64,000 nucleotides of DNA from Mycobacterium sp. Z3061 (GCF_031583025.1 NZ_CP134062.1:3844001-3908000), one strand, 5' to 3'. Shown: positions 51,677-61,264, counted from the first letter of the stretch. Numbers and translations are program-made. The notes: generated from the sequence alone by a model not told the origin.

Positions 51677-53134
51677 TCACGGGATGGCGTAGTTCACCCA
51701 TGCCCCGCCGGCCGGCCCGGCAAGGCTGTGCAGGCTGGAATTCTGCACGCCGGTTCGTGGCAGGCCGAAGCTGAAGCCGGGCGGGCAGGCCGCCGGAGCA
51801 CCAGCGAACGTCACCGCGCCGGTCACGACCCAGGTTCCGGACGCGTTCTGACAGCCGGCGGGATGAGTCGCACCGCACGGCGCCGCCACCCAACGGCCGT
51901 CCGCGCCCTGCAGAGTGCAATTGCCCATGCCCGCGCGCGGTTCGTCCGGCGCCCAACTCCACAGCGTGCCCTGGATGCGTCCGTCTTCGGGCAGCAGTTG
52001 ATCGAAGCCGAACAGATTGACGCCGCAGTTCGTCATCGACTGCGCTTTCGGCGGGGTCAGGGCCGCCGGGTTGGTGGGCGGTCGGCTCGGGTTGATCAGG
52101 GCCGAGATGAAGGTCGAGTCTTCGTAGTAGCGAACGATTTTCGAGGCATAGATGGCGGGGCCGTACGTGGCGTCGCATTTCGGATAGGGCTGGTAGTCGA
52201 AGGTCGAGCCGCTCTGCACTTCCTGGCCGTCCCAGTTGAAGACCGTGGTCCCCCAACTCGGCACACAATCTCCGACGAGTACGACCTGAGCGCCCGCTGT
52301 GCGCACGTCATCACGCGAGATGGTCCGCGGGAAGTCGGCACAACCATTCGCGGTGATGTCGCCCGGCGCGGGATGGTAGATGAGGCTGGTGCCGTTGGGC
52401 CGGCGCAGCTGTCGCTCCAGAGTATCCAGCGCGGAAGCGTAAGCCTTGGCGTCTTTCAACTGGTCCTCGATCAGGATCAGGACGACCTCGTTCGGATTGG
52501 CGTTGAGCCAATCAGTAATCGCCGGAAGCACTTTGGTGAGCACCGGTTCGGTCGTGCATCCTAGGTTCGCTTGATCGGGCCCGCGCCCGTGGCACACCGT
52601 GACGGCACGGTTGCCGAGCTGGTCGATCTGCGGGATGTAGTGCAGGTCCAATTCGATGCTGCGCGCGTCGATCTCGAACTGCTGTGGCATCGACAGCTGC
52701 TGGTTGGAGTCGGCGTGGGACGGGGTGAACTGGCTGACGAGACTGTTGAACGAGTTGTGGGTGCCGATCCACTGGGCGTCCTTGAAGGGAACCGGGTTGC
52801 CCAGAGCGTATTGGAACTGCGCCGTTCGATGTACCCACGACTGCAGGTAGGCAACGGTTGCCGCCTGGGTCACCTTCGAGGCGAGCGGAACCAGGCAGAG
52901 GTTGTCGTTGACCCCGACACGACGACATTCCGCGGCCACCGCGTCGGCGAACTTTCCCGTTCCGACGCATGGAAAGGCGAAGGGGGTGATGGCATTACAG
53001 GGTGCCGTCGGTGAAGGCGGTGTCGGGACGTCGTTGACGTCGGCGGTGACCGGTGGCGCCGACGCGAGGGCCAGCATGACTGCGCAGATCACGACGGCGG
53101 ACTGCAGCCACCGGGCGCATGGGGCGCTTGACAT
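51677..53134 (-). CDS. Secreted PI-PLC-like TIM-barrel protein (Rv2075c-like)
   Basis: This 485-aa exported protein has a signal peptide (MSSAPCARWLQSAVVICAVMLALASAPPVTA). The phosphatidylinositol phospholipase C-like barrel shows a His in IGTHNSFN (about 128), SIELDLHYIPQ (about 163) and CHGRG (about 183), and VVLILIEDQLKDAKAYASAL (about 218). Cys residues and a C-terminal AWVNYAIP fit an extracellular protein. Substrate and activity are unproven. It corresponds to Rv2075c. Confidence 0.83.
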   Translation of the reverse strand: MSSAPCARWLQSAVVICAVMLALASAPPVTADVNDVPTPPSPTAPCNAITPFAFPCVGTGKFADAVAAECRRVGVNDNLCLVPLASKVTQAATVAYLQSWVHRTAQFQYALGNPVPFKDAQWIGTHNSFNSLVSQFTPSHADSNQQLSMPQQFEIDARSIELDLHYIPQIDQLGNRAVTVCHGRGPDQANLGCTTEPVLTKVLPAITDWLNANPNEVVLILIEDQLKDAKAYASALDTLERQLRRPNGTSLIYHPAPGDITANGCADFPRTISRDDVRTAGAQVVLVGDCVPSWGTTVFNWDGQEVQSGSTFDYQPYPKCDATYGPAIYASKIVRYYEDSTFISALINPSRPPTNPAALTPPKAQSMTNCGVNLFGFDQLLPEDGRIQGTLWSWAPDEPRAGMGNCTLQGADGRWVAAPCGATHPAGCQNASGTWVVTGAVTFAGAPAACPPGFSFGLPRTGVQNSSLHSLAGPAGGAWVNYAIP

Positions 53135-53168
53135 GCGCGAAAGATTGACACGGCTGGGTCGTTGGTAC

Positions 53169-53221
53169 GAGAAATGTTGTCGAACTGTGGGTGTGTTGAA
53201 ATCACTTCGTTAACATTTCTC
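53169..53221. promoter_or_regulatory. Spaced 10-bp inverted repeat upstream of the DUF2563 gene
   Basis: GAGAAATGTT (53169-53178) and AACATTTCTC (53212-53221) are perfect reverse complements 33 nt apart. They lie between the divergent Rv2075c-like and DUF2563 genes in the only AT-rich part of that gap. A paired operator or a long-loop hairpin is possible. The rest of the gap (53135-53381) shows only the ribosome site AGGAGG before 53382. Confidence 0.4.
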
Positions 53222-53381
53222 TCTTTGGTTTGTCGAGCACCATGAGCCACTTGGGTATCACCAGCCCCTGGAGCCGGCGGCACTACTTTCGCCCGCCTTT
53301 GCGCGACAACTCGCGGTGAATTGCCGGCCACTTCGGGCCGGATTAGCCTCACCACGATCCAACGACCAGGAGGGAGTGCCG

Positions 53382-53696
53382 ATGTTCGTCGACGCTGGTC
53401 TGCTGCGCTCGGGGGGTGATCAATCTCGGCAGGCAGGTGACCACGCGCATCGAGCAGCAGGACATCTTTCGCGGGCAGAGTCGCCACCCGGCATGTTCGG
53501 CGACTTCGCCGCCGCCGAGTCGTTTTACGCGGCGACTGGTTCGGTCCAGGTTCACCACGCACGACTCCTGTTGCAGCACAGTGAGTTACTGGACAACACC
53601 GGCAGTGGTGCCGCGGTGGCTGCCGAGGGCTTCACGGGCATGGACGAGAGCAACGCGGAGACCGTGCGGACGGTGCGGTGCGACTCCGCTACCTGA
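53382..53696 (+). CDS. DUF2563 family protein (Rv2078-like)
   Basis: This is a 104-aa protein from ATG 53382 after AGGAGG. The upstream in-frame ATG (53316) lacks a ribosome site. Sequence MFVDAGLLRSGGDQSRQAGDHAHRAAGHLSR and HHARLLLQHSELLDNTGSGAAVAAEGFTGMDESNAETVRTV: helical, similar to WXG100-type or DUF2563 proteins of mycobacteria, and equal in length to the Rv2078 I recall. Its 3' end overlaps the next gene by 19 nt. Type VII secretion association is inferred. Confidence 0.8.
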   Translation: MFVDAGLLRSGGDQSRQAGDHAHRAAGHLSRAESPPGMFGDFAAAESFYAATGSVQVHHARLLLQHSELLDNTGSGAAVAAEGFTGMDESNAETVRTVRCDSAT

Positions 53697-56047
53697 GCGT
53701 GGCGCATCTGGTCGCCGAGGCAGGCGGCGACCCATGGGCAGTCAGCAGTAGCCTTCATCGCGGTCGCCCGGCGCAGATTTCGGCTCTGGCCCAAGCTTTC
53801 CATGATGCCGGGCAGCTGACGGGCGAAGCCGAGTCGGCGTTCAGTGAAGCACGGCGTCGTTTCGAGGCTGCGTGGAACCGCGAGAACGGCGATCACCCGA
53901 TTAACGATGCGGCCGAAGTTCAACGCGCGACGGTTTCGCTGGGCGTGCAGGCTGCGCAATTACCAGAGATAGCAATCGATTTGGAACGTGTGGCGGCGAT
54001 TCTGGCGGAGGCACAGCGCGCATCAGCAGGACTGATCCGGGTGCTGGAGTCTCAGTTGGAGGCCGTCGATCGCGAGATTGGCGAAGCTCACCAGCTGTTG
54101 GACTCCCACCGCCTCCCCATGTCGCACGAGATGGCCCTTGGTGACATCGTCGGTGAACTCGAGCGGCAGGCTATTGACGAAACTGCGGCGGCCCTGCGCC
54201 AGATCGAGCACATCCGGGAGATGTATTCGGACCTGTTGAACCGGTTGAAGACTCGGATGCGTGTGCAGGGTGGTTACGACGGGGCCGTCGAGGCGCTGGA
54301 CGGTACCGAAGCCAGGTCGCCGGAATCACCGATGCAAGCCGAACGAGACGTTCACGCGGCACTTGCCGGCGACCAGTCGGCGGCATCGCGGGTGAACGCC
54401 GTGCTGAATTCGATTACCGCCGAGCAGCGATCGGGCCAAGAGCCGCTGACGCCGGAGCAGGCCTCGGTGCTGAGCCAGTTGCAGGCGCAACAGCATGGGA
54501 TGTCGATCAACGCGCTGTGGATTGCTGAGCAACGTCTCGGTGACCAGCGGGAGATGATCGCCAATTCATGGCAGCTGATGAGCAACCCCGCTCTTGCATT
54601 CCCCCGGACCGACCTCAAGCCCGGCGCGGTGCAGGGACACGAGATGGCAAGGGGCGGTGAGGCGCAGTTGCCGGAGTATGTGCAAGGCCTGAATTGGGCG
54701 TGGCCGGCCTACCTTCCGCAGCTCGGCCTGATCGCGAACATCATGAAAGCAGGCAATCCGGTGTTCCAGACGAATACAGACCTCGACCGGCGAATGATTC
54801 GCCACGCGGGCGAGGTCATGAACCTACTGCCGTGGCAACTTGACCTCGCTGGCACCGATGGTCACCAACAGACCGACCGAATCATGGGATCGGTTGTCGC
54901 AGATCTCTTCACGGCGGTATCGGCAGATCACCCCGTAGTGCACGACACGATAACCGGGTCGGAAGGAAACGCATTCCTGGACAATATGTCTCGGCACTTC
55001 TGGTCGGACGGGGGGAAGAGCGCCGCCTCACTCTTCGACTGGGTTGAGGGTGCTGCGCGGGGACCCGAGGCGAAACTCGCCGCCGAAACAGCCAGGTGCT
55101 ACGGCTTGTATCTGGGTGAGCACGGTGCCGACCTGATGCGTCTTCCCGGTGGTCATTCGATCGGTGAGGTGAGCCCGCACCTGGTGCGGAGCATGGCACA
55201 CGGGCTCACGCCTTATATGAGCAATATCGCAGGCGTGCCGGGCGGTTCGCCGGACTTCGGCAACTTTCACGACTCTCCGAATGAAGTGGAAAGCGGAAAG
55301 ATGCCTTTCGCCAAGCGTGTCTTTTCGGTTCTGAGTACGGACAAGGTGGCGTCGGACTACTTCAACGGTGCCGCCGATCGCCAGGCTCTGCTCGCCGAGG
55401 CAGCTTATGCTCAGGAATTAGCGAGTCATGCAACCGATCTCAACAGTTACAACGAAAACCTGCACAACGCCATGACGTTGCGCGGGTTGGTCAACTTCGG
55501 CATCGACAGCGCAACCCGTGCCGAGGTGGACAACCACGCCGTGAGCCAAGACGCGGCCCAGCAGGCTTCCTACGACCAGCGCAAGACCGCGTATGAAGCC
55601 GCCGCGCGGGCGATTACCGGCGCAGTGGGCCTGGTACCTGAGGGCGGTCCCGTCATCGGCACGGGGCTCGGGGTCGCTGCCATCATTGCCGAAAAAGACT
55701 TCCTCGGGCCGGCCCCCACCGCGTCGTCCCCGAGCGACTACTCCATGCCGTACATGTCCATTGGTTCGGCCGATCGCGAACTGTTGAACGCCGTCATCGC
55801 TTCCGGGCAGCGGGTCGCCATCGAGCCCAGTTTCCTGATAGATGGCCGGATCGGCACGCCGGACGAATTGGCCGGCAGGATCTCGAATCTGACGTCGGCT
55901 CACTACGACCACGTTCTCAACGAGGCTTTGACCGAACTTTTCGCGCAGGGTTTCGGCGATGCTCCGGGCCGGCCATTCATACCCGACCAAGACATGATGA
56001 ACCGTTACAACCAGTTCGCGAAGGATTCGAGTCCGCCGGGCCGCTAG
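53678..56047 (+). CDS. Large helical protein with TPR-like repeat region (Rv2079-type)
   Basis: The 789-aa protein starts at GTG 53678 (VRLRYLSVAHLVAEAGGDPWAVSSSLH) inside the end of the DUF2563 gene. The N-terminal roughly 200 residues are long amphipathic helices (RRRFEAAWNRENGDHPINDAAEVQRATVSLG; DLERVAAILAEAQRASAGLIRVLESQLEAVDREIG), typical of mycobacterial proteins called 'TPR repeat region' or hydrolase-like, often paired with ESX-like genes. The middle has LPEYVQGLNWAWPAYLPQLGLIANIMKAGNP. A Gly-rich hydrophobic segment (AITGAVGLVPEGGPVIGTGLGVAAIIA, about 645) could insert in a membrane. No catalytic motif was found. A toxin or export role is a guess. Confidence 0.75.
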   Translation: MRLRYLSVAHLVAEAGGDPWAVSSSLHRGRPAQISALAQAFHDAGQLTGEAESAFSEARRRFEAAWNRENGDHPINDAAEVQRATVSLGVQAAQLPEIAIDLERVAAILAEAQRASAGLIRVLESQLEAVDREIGEAHQLLDSHRLPMSHEMALGDIVGELERQAIDETAAALRQIEHIREMYSDLLNRLKTRMRVQGGYDGAVEALDGTEARSPESPMQAERDVHAALAGDQSAASRVNAVLNSITAEQRSGQEPLTPEQASVLSQLQAQQHGMSINALWIAEQRLGDQREMIANSWQLMSNPALAFPRTDLKPGAVQGHEMARGGEAQLPEYVQGLNWAWPAYLPQLGLIANIMKAGNPVFQTNTDLDRRMIRHAGEVMNLLPWQLDLAGTDGHQQTDRIMGSVVADLFTAVSADHPVVHDTITGSEGNAFLDNMSRHFWSDGGKSAASLFDWVEGAARGPEAKLAAETARCYGLYLGEHGADLMRLPGGHSIGEVSPHLVRSMAHGLTPYMSNIAGVPGGSPDFGNFHDSPNEVESGKMPFAKRVFSVLSTDKVASDYFNGAADRQALLAEAAYAQELASHATDLNSYNENLHNAMTLRGLVNFGIDSATRAEVDNHAVSQDAAQQASYDQRKTAYEAAARAITGAVGLVPEGGPVIGTGLGVAAIIAEKDFLGPAPTASSPSDYSMPYMSIGSADRELLNAVIASGQRVAIEPSFLIDGRIGTPDELAGRISNLTSAHYDHVLNEALTELFAQGFGDAPGRPFIPDQDMMNRYNQFAKDSSPPGR

Positions 56048-56170
56048 GCCGCTGCACCTCGCGAAGGGTGAGTAACCAAAACCCGCGAACGGCGATAGCA
56101 TCCCCCACGTGCCGAACGCGCCACTGGCTGACCGCCGCCCTGACGCAGGTCAGGCACTCGGAAGGACGCG

Positions 56171-57118
56171 ATGAGCGGAGACGACGACCAGCTGCGGATC
56201 ATCCTCGGCCAGCTGTCACAGCTGTTGGGGATTCCGCCGCCGCCGATGATCACCCCCGATCAGTTGGCCTCCGGGGCGTCGAGCATCAGCCAACTGCTGC
56301 GTGCCCTCGGTGCAGCGGCCAATGCTGGCGACGCCGACGACTACGGCGAGGCGCTGGCCGGGCACAACGAACGCGAAGCCAAGACCTCCGATGCGCTGAC
56401 CAAGTTTCCGGCGAATGAGGAGCAGGCCGCCGCGCAACTGGCCGGAGTCGGCGGCTCTGGTGAGATGAGCCAGATGCTGCAGCAGATGCCGCAGATGGCC
56501 TCCGGTATCGCCGGGGGTATTGCGGGTGTGCTCGGGGGTGTGCTCCAACCACTGAGTCAGATCCCCCAACAGCTCGCCCAAGCCGGTCAGCAGGCCATGC
56601 AGGCTGGGATGGGCATGATGCAGCACAGCGCCGGGGAGGCCGGAGACGCGCCCGAGGAGCTTGGCGGCGCCGAAGACGGATTGGGCGGCGCGGGTGGTGA
56701 ATTCTCAGGAGCCGGCGGCGGTAGCGGCAGTGGCGGCGGAAGTATCGAGGGGACGACGCCAACGGCGATGCTGGGTCCCCCGCCGACACCCTCGGCCGGG
56801 ACCGTGCCGGCTTCATCGCAGGGTGTGACATCGGTGCATGCTGCCGCACCTGAGCCGGCGCCGGCTTCGCGCGGAGCGATGGGCGCGATGCCGATGATGT
56901 CGCCGGGGGGAATGCACGGGGCGGGTGGGGCGAGCAGTGAGGCCAAGCCTGACACCAAGCGCATCGTGGGGCCGACAGTGAAAAACGGGGCGCCGGTGCA
57001 GGGACGCATTACTGTTCCGCCGCCCGCGCCGGCGGTGACCAAGCATGTTGACGGCAAGCCGGTTGCGACGCGGCGGATTGCACTGCCGGACGTCAAGCGC
57101 GACGACGAGGGGCGCTGA
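56171..57118 (+). CDS. Gly/Ala/Pro-rich protein, Rv2083-like
   Basis: This 315-aa protein starts at ATG 56171 (MSGDDDQLRIILGQLSQLLGIPPPPM). The helical N-terminal part (about 1-95) is followed by glycine-rich hydrophobic runs (MASGIAGGIAGVLGGVLQPL, about 108-130), a Met/Gln-rich segment (QQAMQAGMGMMQH), low-complexity GGAGGEFSGAGGGSG and a Pro/Ala linker, ending with a conserved-looking tail RIVGPTVKNGAPVQGRITVPPP. It matches the size of Rv2083 (314 aa). Function unknown; part of the same + strand cassette. Confidence 0.75.
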   Translation: MSGDDDQLRIILGQLSQLLGIPPPPMITPDQLASGASSISQLLRALGAAANAGDADDYGEALAGHNEREAKTSDALTKFPANEEQAAAQLAGVGGSGEMSQMLQQMPQMASGIAGGIAGVLGGVLQPLSQIPQQLAQAGQQAMQAGMGMMQHSAGEAGDAPEELGGAEDGLGGAGGEFSGAGGGSGSGGGSIEGTTPTAMLGPPPTPSAGTVPASSQGVTSVHAAAPEPAPASRGAMGAMPMMSPGGMHGAGGASSEAKPDTKRIVGPTVKNGAPVQGRITVPPPAPAVTKHVDGKPVATRRIALPDVKRDDEGR

Positions 57119-57241
57119 CGGCGCTGTCAGCAAATATTCGTCGATGGTTTCTTGGGATTTATCTGCATTTTACAGCCTTGGCGCTTGTTGCGTCAGCAAA
57201 TCCTGACTGGCGAATTCTCGCAGGAACGTTACGATCCACGC

Positions 57242-57781
57242 GTGTCGAATGTGCCTCCCCCGCAGCCTGCGCCACCAGCGTGGGCGGCAGCCCCGTCGTC
57301 TGCAGGTAGCCGTCCCTCGCGCGGGCTCGCGATCGTGTCGCTTGTGATTGCTTTCGTGGCGATCGGCATCGCTATAGGTGCCTGGTTCCGGCCGCTGCCG
57401 AAGAATGAGCCTCCGCGGGCGCCGACGTACTCGAGTCAGGAGGTCGCGGACGCGAAGTCGAAGGTGTGCGCTGCGTTCGACAACGTGCGAGAGGCGGTGA
57501 AAGTCGCAAGTGCACGAGATAAGGGCCCTGATTACGCGACACAACTCGCGTCCGCCATAAACGCGCGGCAATCTTTGTTGGCGGGTAGCCAATATTTGTC
57601 GACACATCTAAACAGGTTTCCGGCCACGCCCTCTGAGCTTGCCGTTGAAGTTCGCCAACTCATCGACGCGTATCAGCTACTCACAATTCAATTATTATCA
57701 GATACTCCCGAACCATTGGTTAATCAGACTGTCCACATAGGCGACGAAGCTACTCTTCACATAGGAAATCTCTGCAGATGA
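57242..57781 (+). CDS. Single-pass membrane protein, Ala/Pro-rich
   Basis: This is a 179-aa protein counted from GTG 57242 (VSNVPPPQPAPPAWAAAP). A Pro/Ala-rich cytosolic start, one membrane helix (GLAIVSLVIAFVAIGIAIGAW, about 29-50), then an outer domain beginning APTYSSQEVADAKSKVCAAFDNVREAV, the pattern of a common mycobacterial family of small anchored proteins. The 3' half is AT-rich (25 G+C in the 60 bases from 57661). An in-frame start at 57152 is possible but lacks coding signal. Confidence 0.7.
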   Translation: MSNVPPPQPAPPAWAAAPSSAGSRPSRGLAIVSLVIAFVAIGIAIGAWFRPLPKNEPPRAPTYSSQEVADAKSKVCAAFDNVREAVKVASARDKGPDYATQLASAINARQSLLAGSQYLSTHLNRFPATPSELAVEVRQLIDAYQLLTIQLLSDTPEPLVNQTVHIGDEATLHIGNLCR

Positions 57782-57917
57782 GAGCATGTGCCAATAAGGA
57801 TTTGCCATTACTTAACGGCAGTTGCGAGGACCGCCGAGGGGTCGTCAGTGTTGCGCGTGCCGACGCAACGTGGCAAGGCGGCCAGATGTGACAGCATTCC
57901 CTGCCGGAAGGTGGTCG

Positions 57918-60068
57918 ATGATGCTTATCGGCCACCAGTGGCCAGGCGACCAAGACTTGGCCGTCTTGAGCGGCGCCGCACTCAATCGCGGCAAGTTGAG
58001 GGCTCAGTACTTACGGCTCGCGGAAATCTTGCGTAGTGCTCGAACGGGCCCACTAGGTGATCAACATGGCATCACCATCGACGACTTGCGTACGACGTTT
58101 CGACAGGGAGAGGAACTCTCACTCAGCCTGGCAGAGAAAAGTGGCGCAAAGGAGACTTCTTACAAGATCGCTTACCATGCGATGTTGAGTCTTCAACACG
58201 ATCTCACCGCACTCGCAGAAGAAGGCAACAGAGAAATCGAATCCATCGAGATTTCCACTGAAGCATCAGCGGTGAAAATATCGAGAATCTCTGCAATCAT
58301 AACAAAATACCAGACCTTGGCAAACCTCGCTGCTGCAAAGTACGGAGGCAACGTTGTTGATGCCATTCAACAAATCTTGGACTCTGAGGGCGCCGCTCAA
58401 TCGGCACGCCAATTTTGTCAGCAGCACGGAGCCTTTCTCGAAAATATGTTCCGGCAGCCCCGCCCCGTCAAGAATTTAGATCAGCAGGTTGAAGAAACGC
58501 TACGCCAGCAATCGACACTTGCCGGTTCGCAAGCGATTTTTCGGAACCCGCCTTCAGCGATAGGACCATCACCAAACGGAGGTGATTCGCTAAGTACGCT
58601 TGCTGAAGCCGGCCGTGTGCCCCAGGTGAACCCATCCTCAACGCGTGCACCAAATACGGTTGCGATGACAGATTCGTTGACAGCCACGGCTCATGGCGGC
58701 CGCAACCCTCGCCAGGAAGCAAGGGGACCCCTAGGCACGTCTCATACGTTGTCGCCAACCCCCGTACCTTCGACACCGGTCCTGCCAGTACCGCCTGGAC
58801 CGCCGCCCGCAGCCCAACTGCCGAAATCTCCGGGTCCGGGCCAAGTGTCTTCGTTGTCTAGTTTTTCCGACGTGCGGTTTAACGCCCCCACGCCAACCAT
58901 CTCCCCCACCGAACTAGCCCAAAGCTTCAACAAAGGCATGGAGTCGGGCGCGCCATTCTCGGCAGCCGCGCACGCAACGCCGTCTGTTCCGATCACATCG
59001 ACCGAACCGCAGATATCCCATGCCGCGCAGACAATCCCGTCCGCGGTCGCGAATCCACAGGTGCACGTTCCAGTAGTCGATTCCCCGCCGCCGGTACACC
59101 ACGCGCCGCCCGCTGAAGCGCCGCCTACTCCGATAGTCGCTGCACCACAACCAATTTCGCCTCCCGTAACTCCGCAGGCCGTAGGTCCGCTGCCGACCTA
59201 CGGCTCCGATTTACGGCCTCCCGTCGCGACAACGATCACCCCGCCGCCACCACCGAGCGCACCGCTACCCCCGTCGGCCACGCCATCCTCCGCGCCAGTG
59301 ACGCCCTCTGCCAGCCAATCCCCCGCCAACCAGCCGGCTGTCGTGCGTCAAACCGCCCCCGCCAGTCCCCCGCTGCCCCCTTCAGCGCAAGGAACCCAGG
59401 CCGCCGCCGCCACTGCAACCGGAGCCGCAGTCGGAGCTGCTTCGGCCGACGCCACCGCGCGAAAACGATTGCAGCGCTTGATCAACGCCGTCGCCCGTCA
59501 ACAACCTCGCCTGGCCTGGGCTGCCGGAGACCGCGCCGATAAGACGACCCTGCTGGTGACCGATCTGGCCAGCGGATGGATCCCTCCCGGCATCGACCTG
59601 CCGTCGGCGGTAACCCTGCTACCGCCTGCACGGCGCCGCGGCAACTTGGAAGCCCTACTCGGCGACGCCACCGTCACCGCCAGCTACACCCCAGTCCATC
59701 TCCTGCCCGACGACTTTGAACCGAACCCCACCTCATCGCGACCCCGGTCCGTCCCAGACGTCACCGACCTCGGCTGGGAACTCAGCCAAGCCACCCAGTG
59801 GCGCGACGGCTTACCACGATTGGCACACACCCTCGCTAAAGCAACCTCAGCCGGCACCGGCGTGCTGGACTCTGAGATCGACCTTCTGCGCGAGCATCTG
59901 GCAACAACAAGCAAGTGCGTCCTGGACAGTTATCCCGACCACGTCGACGCCCACCAAGTGGGCAACTGGCAACTACTCGCTGCTATCGACGCCCTGGTGG
60001 GCGGCGACAGGGCGACCGCCAATTACCACCTCGCGTGGTTCCTTCAGGCGCAGGTCACAAGCCCGTGA
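57918..60068 (+). CDS. Pro-rich protein with low-GC N-terminus and conserved C-terminal domains (DUF5632/DUF5631-like)
   Basis: The 716-aa protein starts at tandem ATGs 57918/57921 after GGAAGGTGG; the frame open further up looks non-coding. N-terminal (about 1-220) helical region MLIGHQWPGDQDLAVLSGAALNRGKLRAQYL is encoded by AT-rich DNA (82 G+C in 180 bases at 58201-58380). A long Pro/Ser/Thr/Ala linker (about 230-520) follows. The C-terminal 190 residues (RKRLQRLINAVARQQPRLAWAAGD, TTLLVTDLASGWIPPGIDLPSAVTLLPP) have normal high GC and resemble the conserved part of Rv3899c and Rv2082; the DUF numbers are from memory. Rv3899c lies near the ESX-2/CpnT region of M. tuberculosis. Confidence 0.72.
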   Translation: MMLIGHQWPGDQDLAVLSGAALNRGKLRAQYLRLAEILRSARTGPLGDQHGITIDDLRTTFRQGEELSLSLAEKSGAKETSYKIAYHAMLSLQHDLTALAEEGNREIESIEISTEASAVKISRISAIITKYQTLANLAAAKYGGNVVDAIQQILDSEGAAQSARQFCQQHGAFLENMFRQPRPVKNLDQQVEETLRQQSTLAGSQAIFRNPPSAIGPSPNGGDSLSTLAEAGRVPQVNPSSTRAPNTVAMTDSLTATAHGGRNPRQEARGPLGTSHTLSPTPVPSTPVLPVPPGPPPAAQLPKSPGPGQVSSLSSFSDVRFNAPTPTISPTELAQSFNKGMESGAPFSAAAHATPSVPITSTEPQISHAAQTIPSAVANPQVHVPVVDSPPPVHHAPPAEAPPTPIVAAPQPISPPVTPQAVGPLPTYGSDLRPPVATTITPPPPPSAPLPPSATPSSAPVTPSASQSPANQPAVVRQTAPASPPLPPSAQGTQAAAATATGAAVGAASADATARKRLQRLINAVARQQPRLAWAAGDRADKTTLLVTDLASGWIPPGIDLPSAVTLLPPARRRGNLEALLGDATVTASYTPVHLLPDDFEPNPTSSRPRSVPDVTDLGWELSQATQWRDGLPRLAHTLAKATSAGTGVLDSEIDLLREHLATTSKCVLDSYPDHVDAHQVGNWQLLAAIDALVGGDRATANYHLAWFLQAQVTSP

Positions 60069-60084
60069 TATCGCATGCGATATC
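60067..60084. terminator. 18-bp perfect palindrome between convergent genes
   Basis: GATATCGCATGCGATATC is perfectly self-complementary and begins within the stop codon of the gene ending at 60068, followed by GCTTTT. It separates that gene from the convergent pepE. A terminator is the simplest role; a protein-binding site is an alternative. Confidence 0.5.
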
Positions 60085-60139
60085 GCTTTTCAGCCGGAGT
60101 CATGCCCCGGAATTCCGGTACAGATGTGACGGCTGAGGC

Positions 60140-61264
60140 CTACGAGACCGGCACCACGACGAGCTCATGCGGCTGGTTGTTGACCGACACCGCCCCGTCC
60201 GGCGTCACCACCACGATGTCCTCGATGCGAGCACCCCACCGCCCCGGAAAGTAGATGCCCGGCTCGATGGAAAACGCCATACCCGCGGCCAGCGGCAGTT
60301 CGTTGCCGGCAACGATGTAGGGCTCCTCATGCACGCCCAATCCGATGCCATGCCCGGTGCGGTGCACGAAATACTCCGCCAGGCCGGCCTCGTCCAACAC
60401 GTCGCGGGCCGCAGCATCGACCTGCGACGCCGTCACACCCGGGCGGACCATTTCGAACGCGGCGCGCTGAGCCTGCTGCAACACCGAATATTGTTGAGCA
60501 ACAGCAGAATCCGGCTCGCCGATGCTGTAGGTGCGGGTCGAATCCGAGTGGTAACCGGGCGCGTACACACCGCCGATGTCGACGACGACGATGTCACCCT
60601 TTGCCAGCACACGATCCGAATACCCGTGATGCGGATCGGCGCCGTGCGGGCCTGACCCGACGATAACAAACGCCACCTCCGAATGTCCCTCTGCGACAAT
60701 CGCTTCCGAGATATCAGCGGCAACCTCGGCCTCGGTCCGGCCGGGCACCAAGAACGAGGGCACCCGCGCGTGCACGCGGTCAATCGCGGCACCGGCCGCC
60801 CGCAGCGCGTCAATCTCGGCCGTCTCCTTGACCATCCGCAACTCCCGCAACACTTCGGTGGCCAGCACGGGTAAAACACCCAACTCGGCAGCCAACGGCA
60901 ACAGGTGCAAGGCCGGCATCCCGTCGGCCACCGCAACCGCGCCAGCACCGCCCAGAGCACCGGAAACCAACGCATACGGGTTTTCCCCGTCGACCCAGTC
61001 CCGCACGCTCAAACCCAGTTCGAAGGCCGCCGAATCCTTCAATGACGCCAACTCGAGCCGCGGCAGCACCACCGTCGGCTCGCCGACGGCAGGGACCACC
61101 AAGGCAGTCAACCGCTCGAACGTCTCCGCGCGTGACCCGAGCAGATAGCGCAGGTCATAACCCGGCGTGATCACCAGCCCGGCCAAGCCGGCCCGCGCCG
61201 CCAGCGAAGCTGCGGCACCCAGCCGTCGGGCGTACACCTCGGCCTCGAATCGGTCAGCGTCCAT
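60140..61264 (-). CDS. pepE: M24-family Xaa-Pro-type dipeptidase PepE
   Basis: This 374-aa metallopeptidase starts at ATG 61264 ([24 protein letters not shown]), where the family begins; the longer open frame overlaps the exonuclease gene. The pita-bread fold shows the metal ligands: Asp in [20 protein letters not shown] (about 225-240), His in [14 protein letters not shown] (about 305), Glu in SIEPGIY (about 335) and Glu in RIEDIVVV (about 350). It cleaves X-Pro or N-terminal residues from peptides in the cytosol. Length matches Rv2089c. It is divergent from the exonuclease (40 bp). Confidence 0.93.
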   Translation of the reverse strand: MDADRFEAEVYARRLGAAASLAARAGLAGLVITPGYDLRYLLGSRAETFERLTALVVPAVGEPTVVLPRLELASLKDSAAFELGLSVRDWVDGENPYALVSGALGGAGAVAVADGMPALHLLPLAAELGVLPVLATEVLRELRMVKETAEIDALRAAGAAIDRVHARVPSFLVPGRTEAEVAADISEAIVAEGHSEVAFVIVGSGPHGADPHHGYSDRVLAKGDIVVVDIGGVYAPGYHSDSTRTYSIGEPDSAVAQQYSVLQQAQRAAFEMVRPGVTASQVDAAARDVLDEAGLAEYFVHRTGHGIGLGVHEEPYIVAGNELPLAAGMAFSIEPGIYFPGRWGARIEDIVVVTPDGAVSVNNQPHELVVVPVS

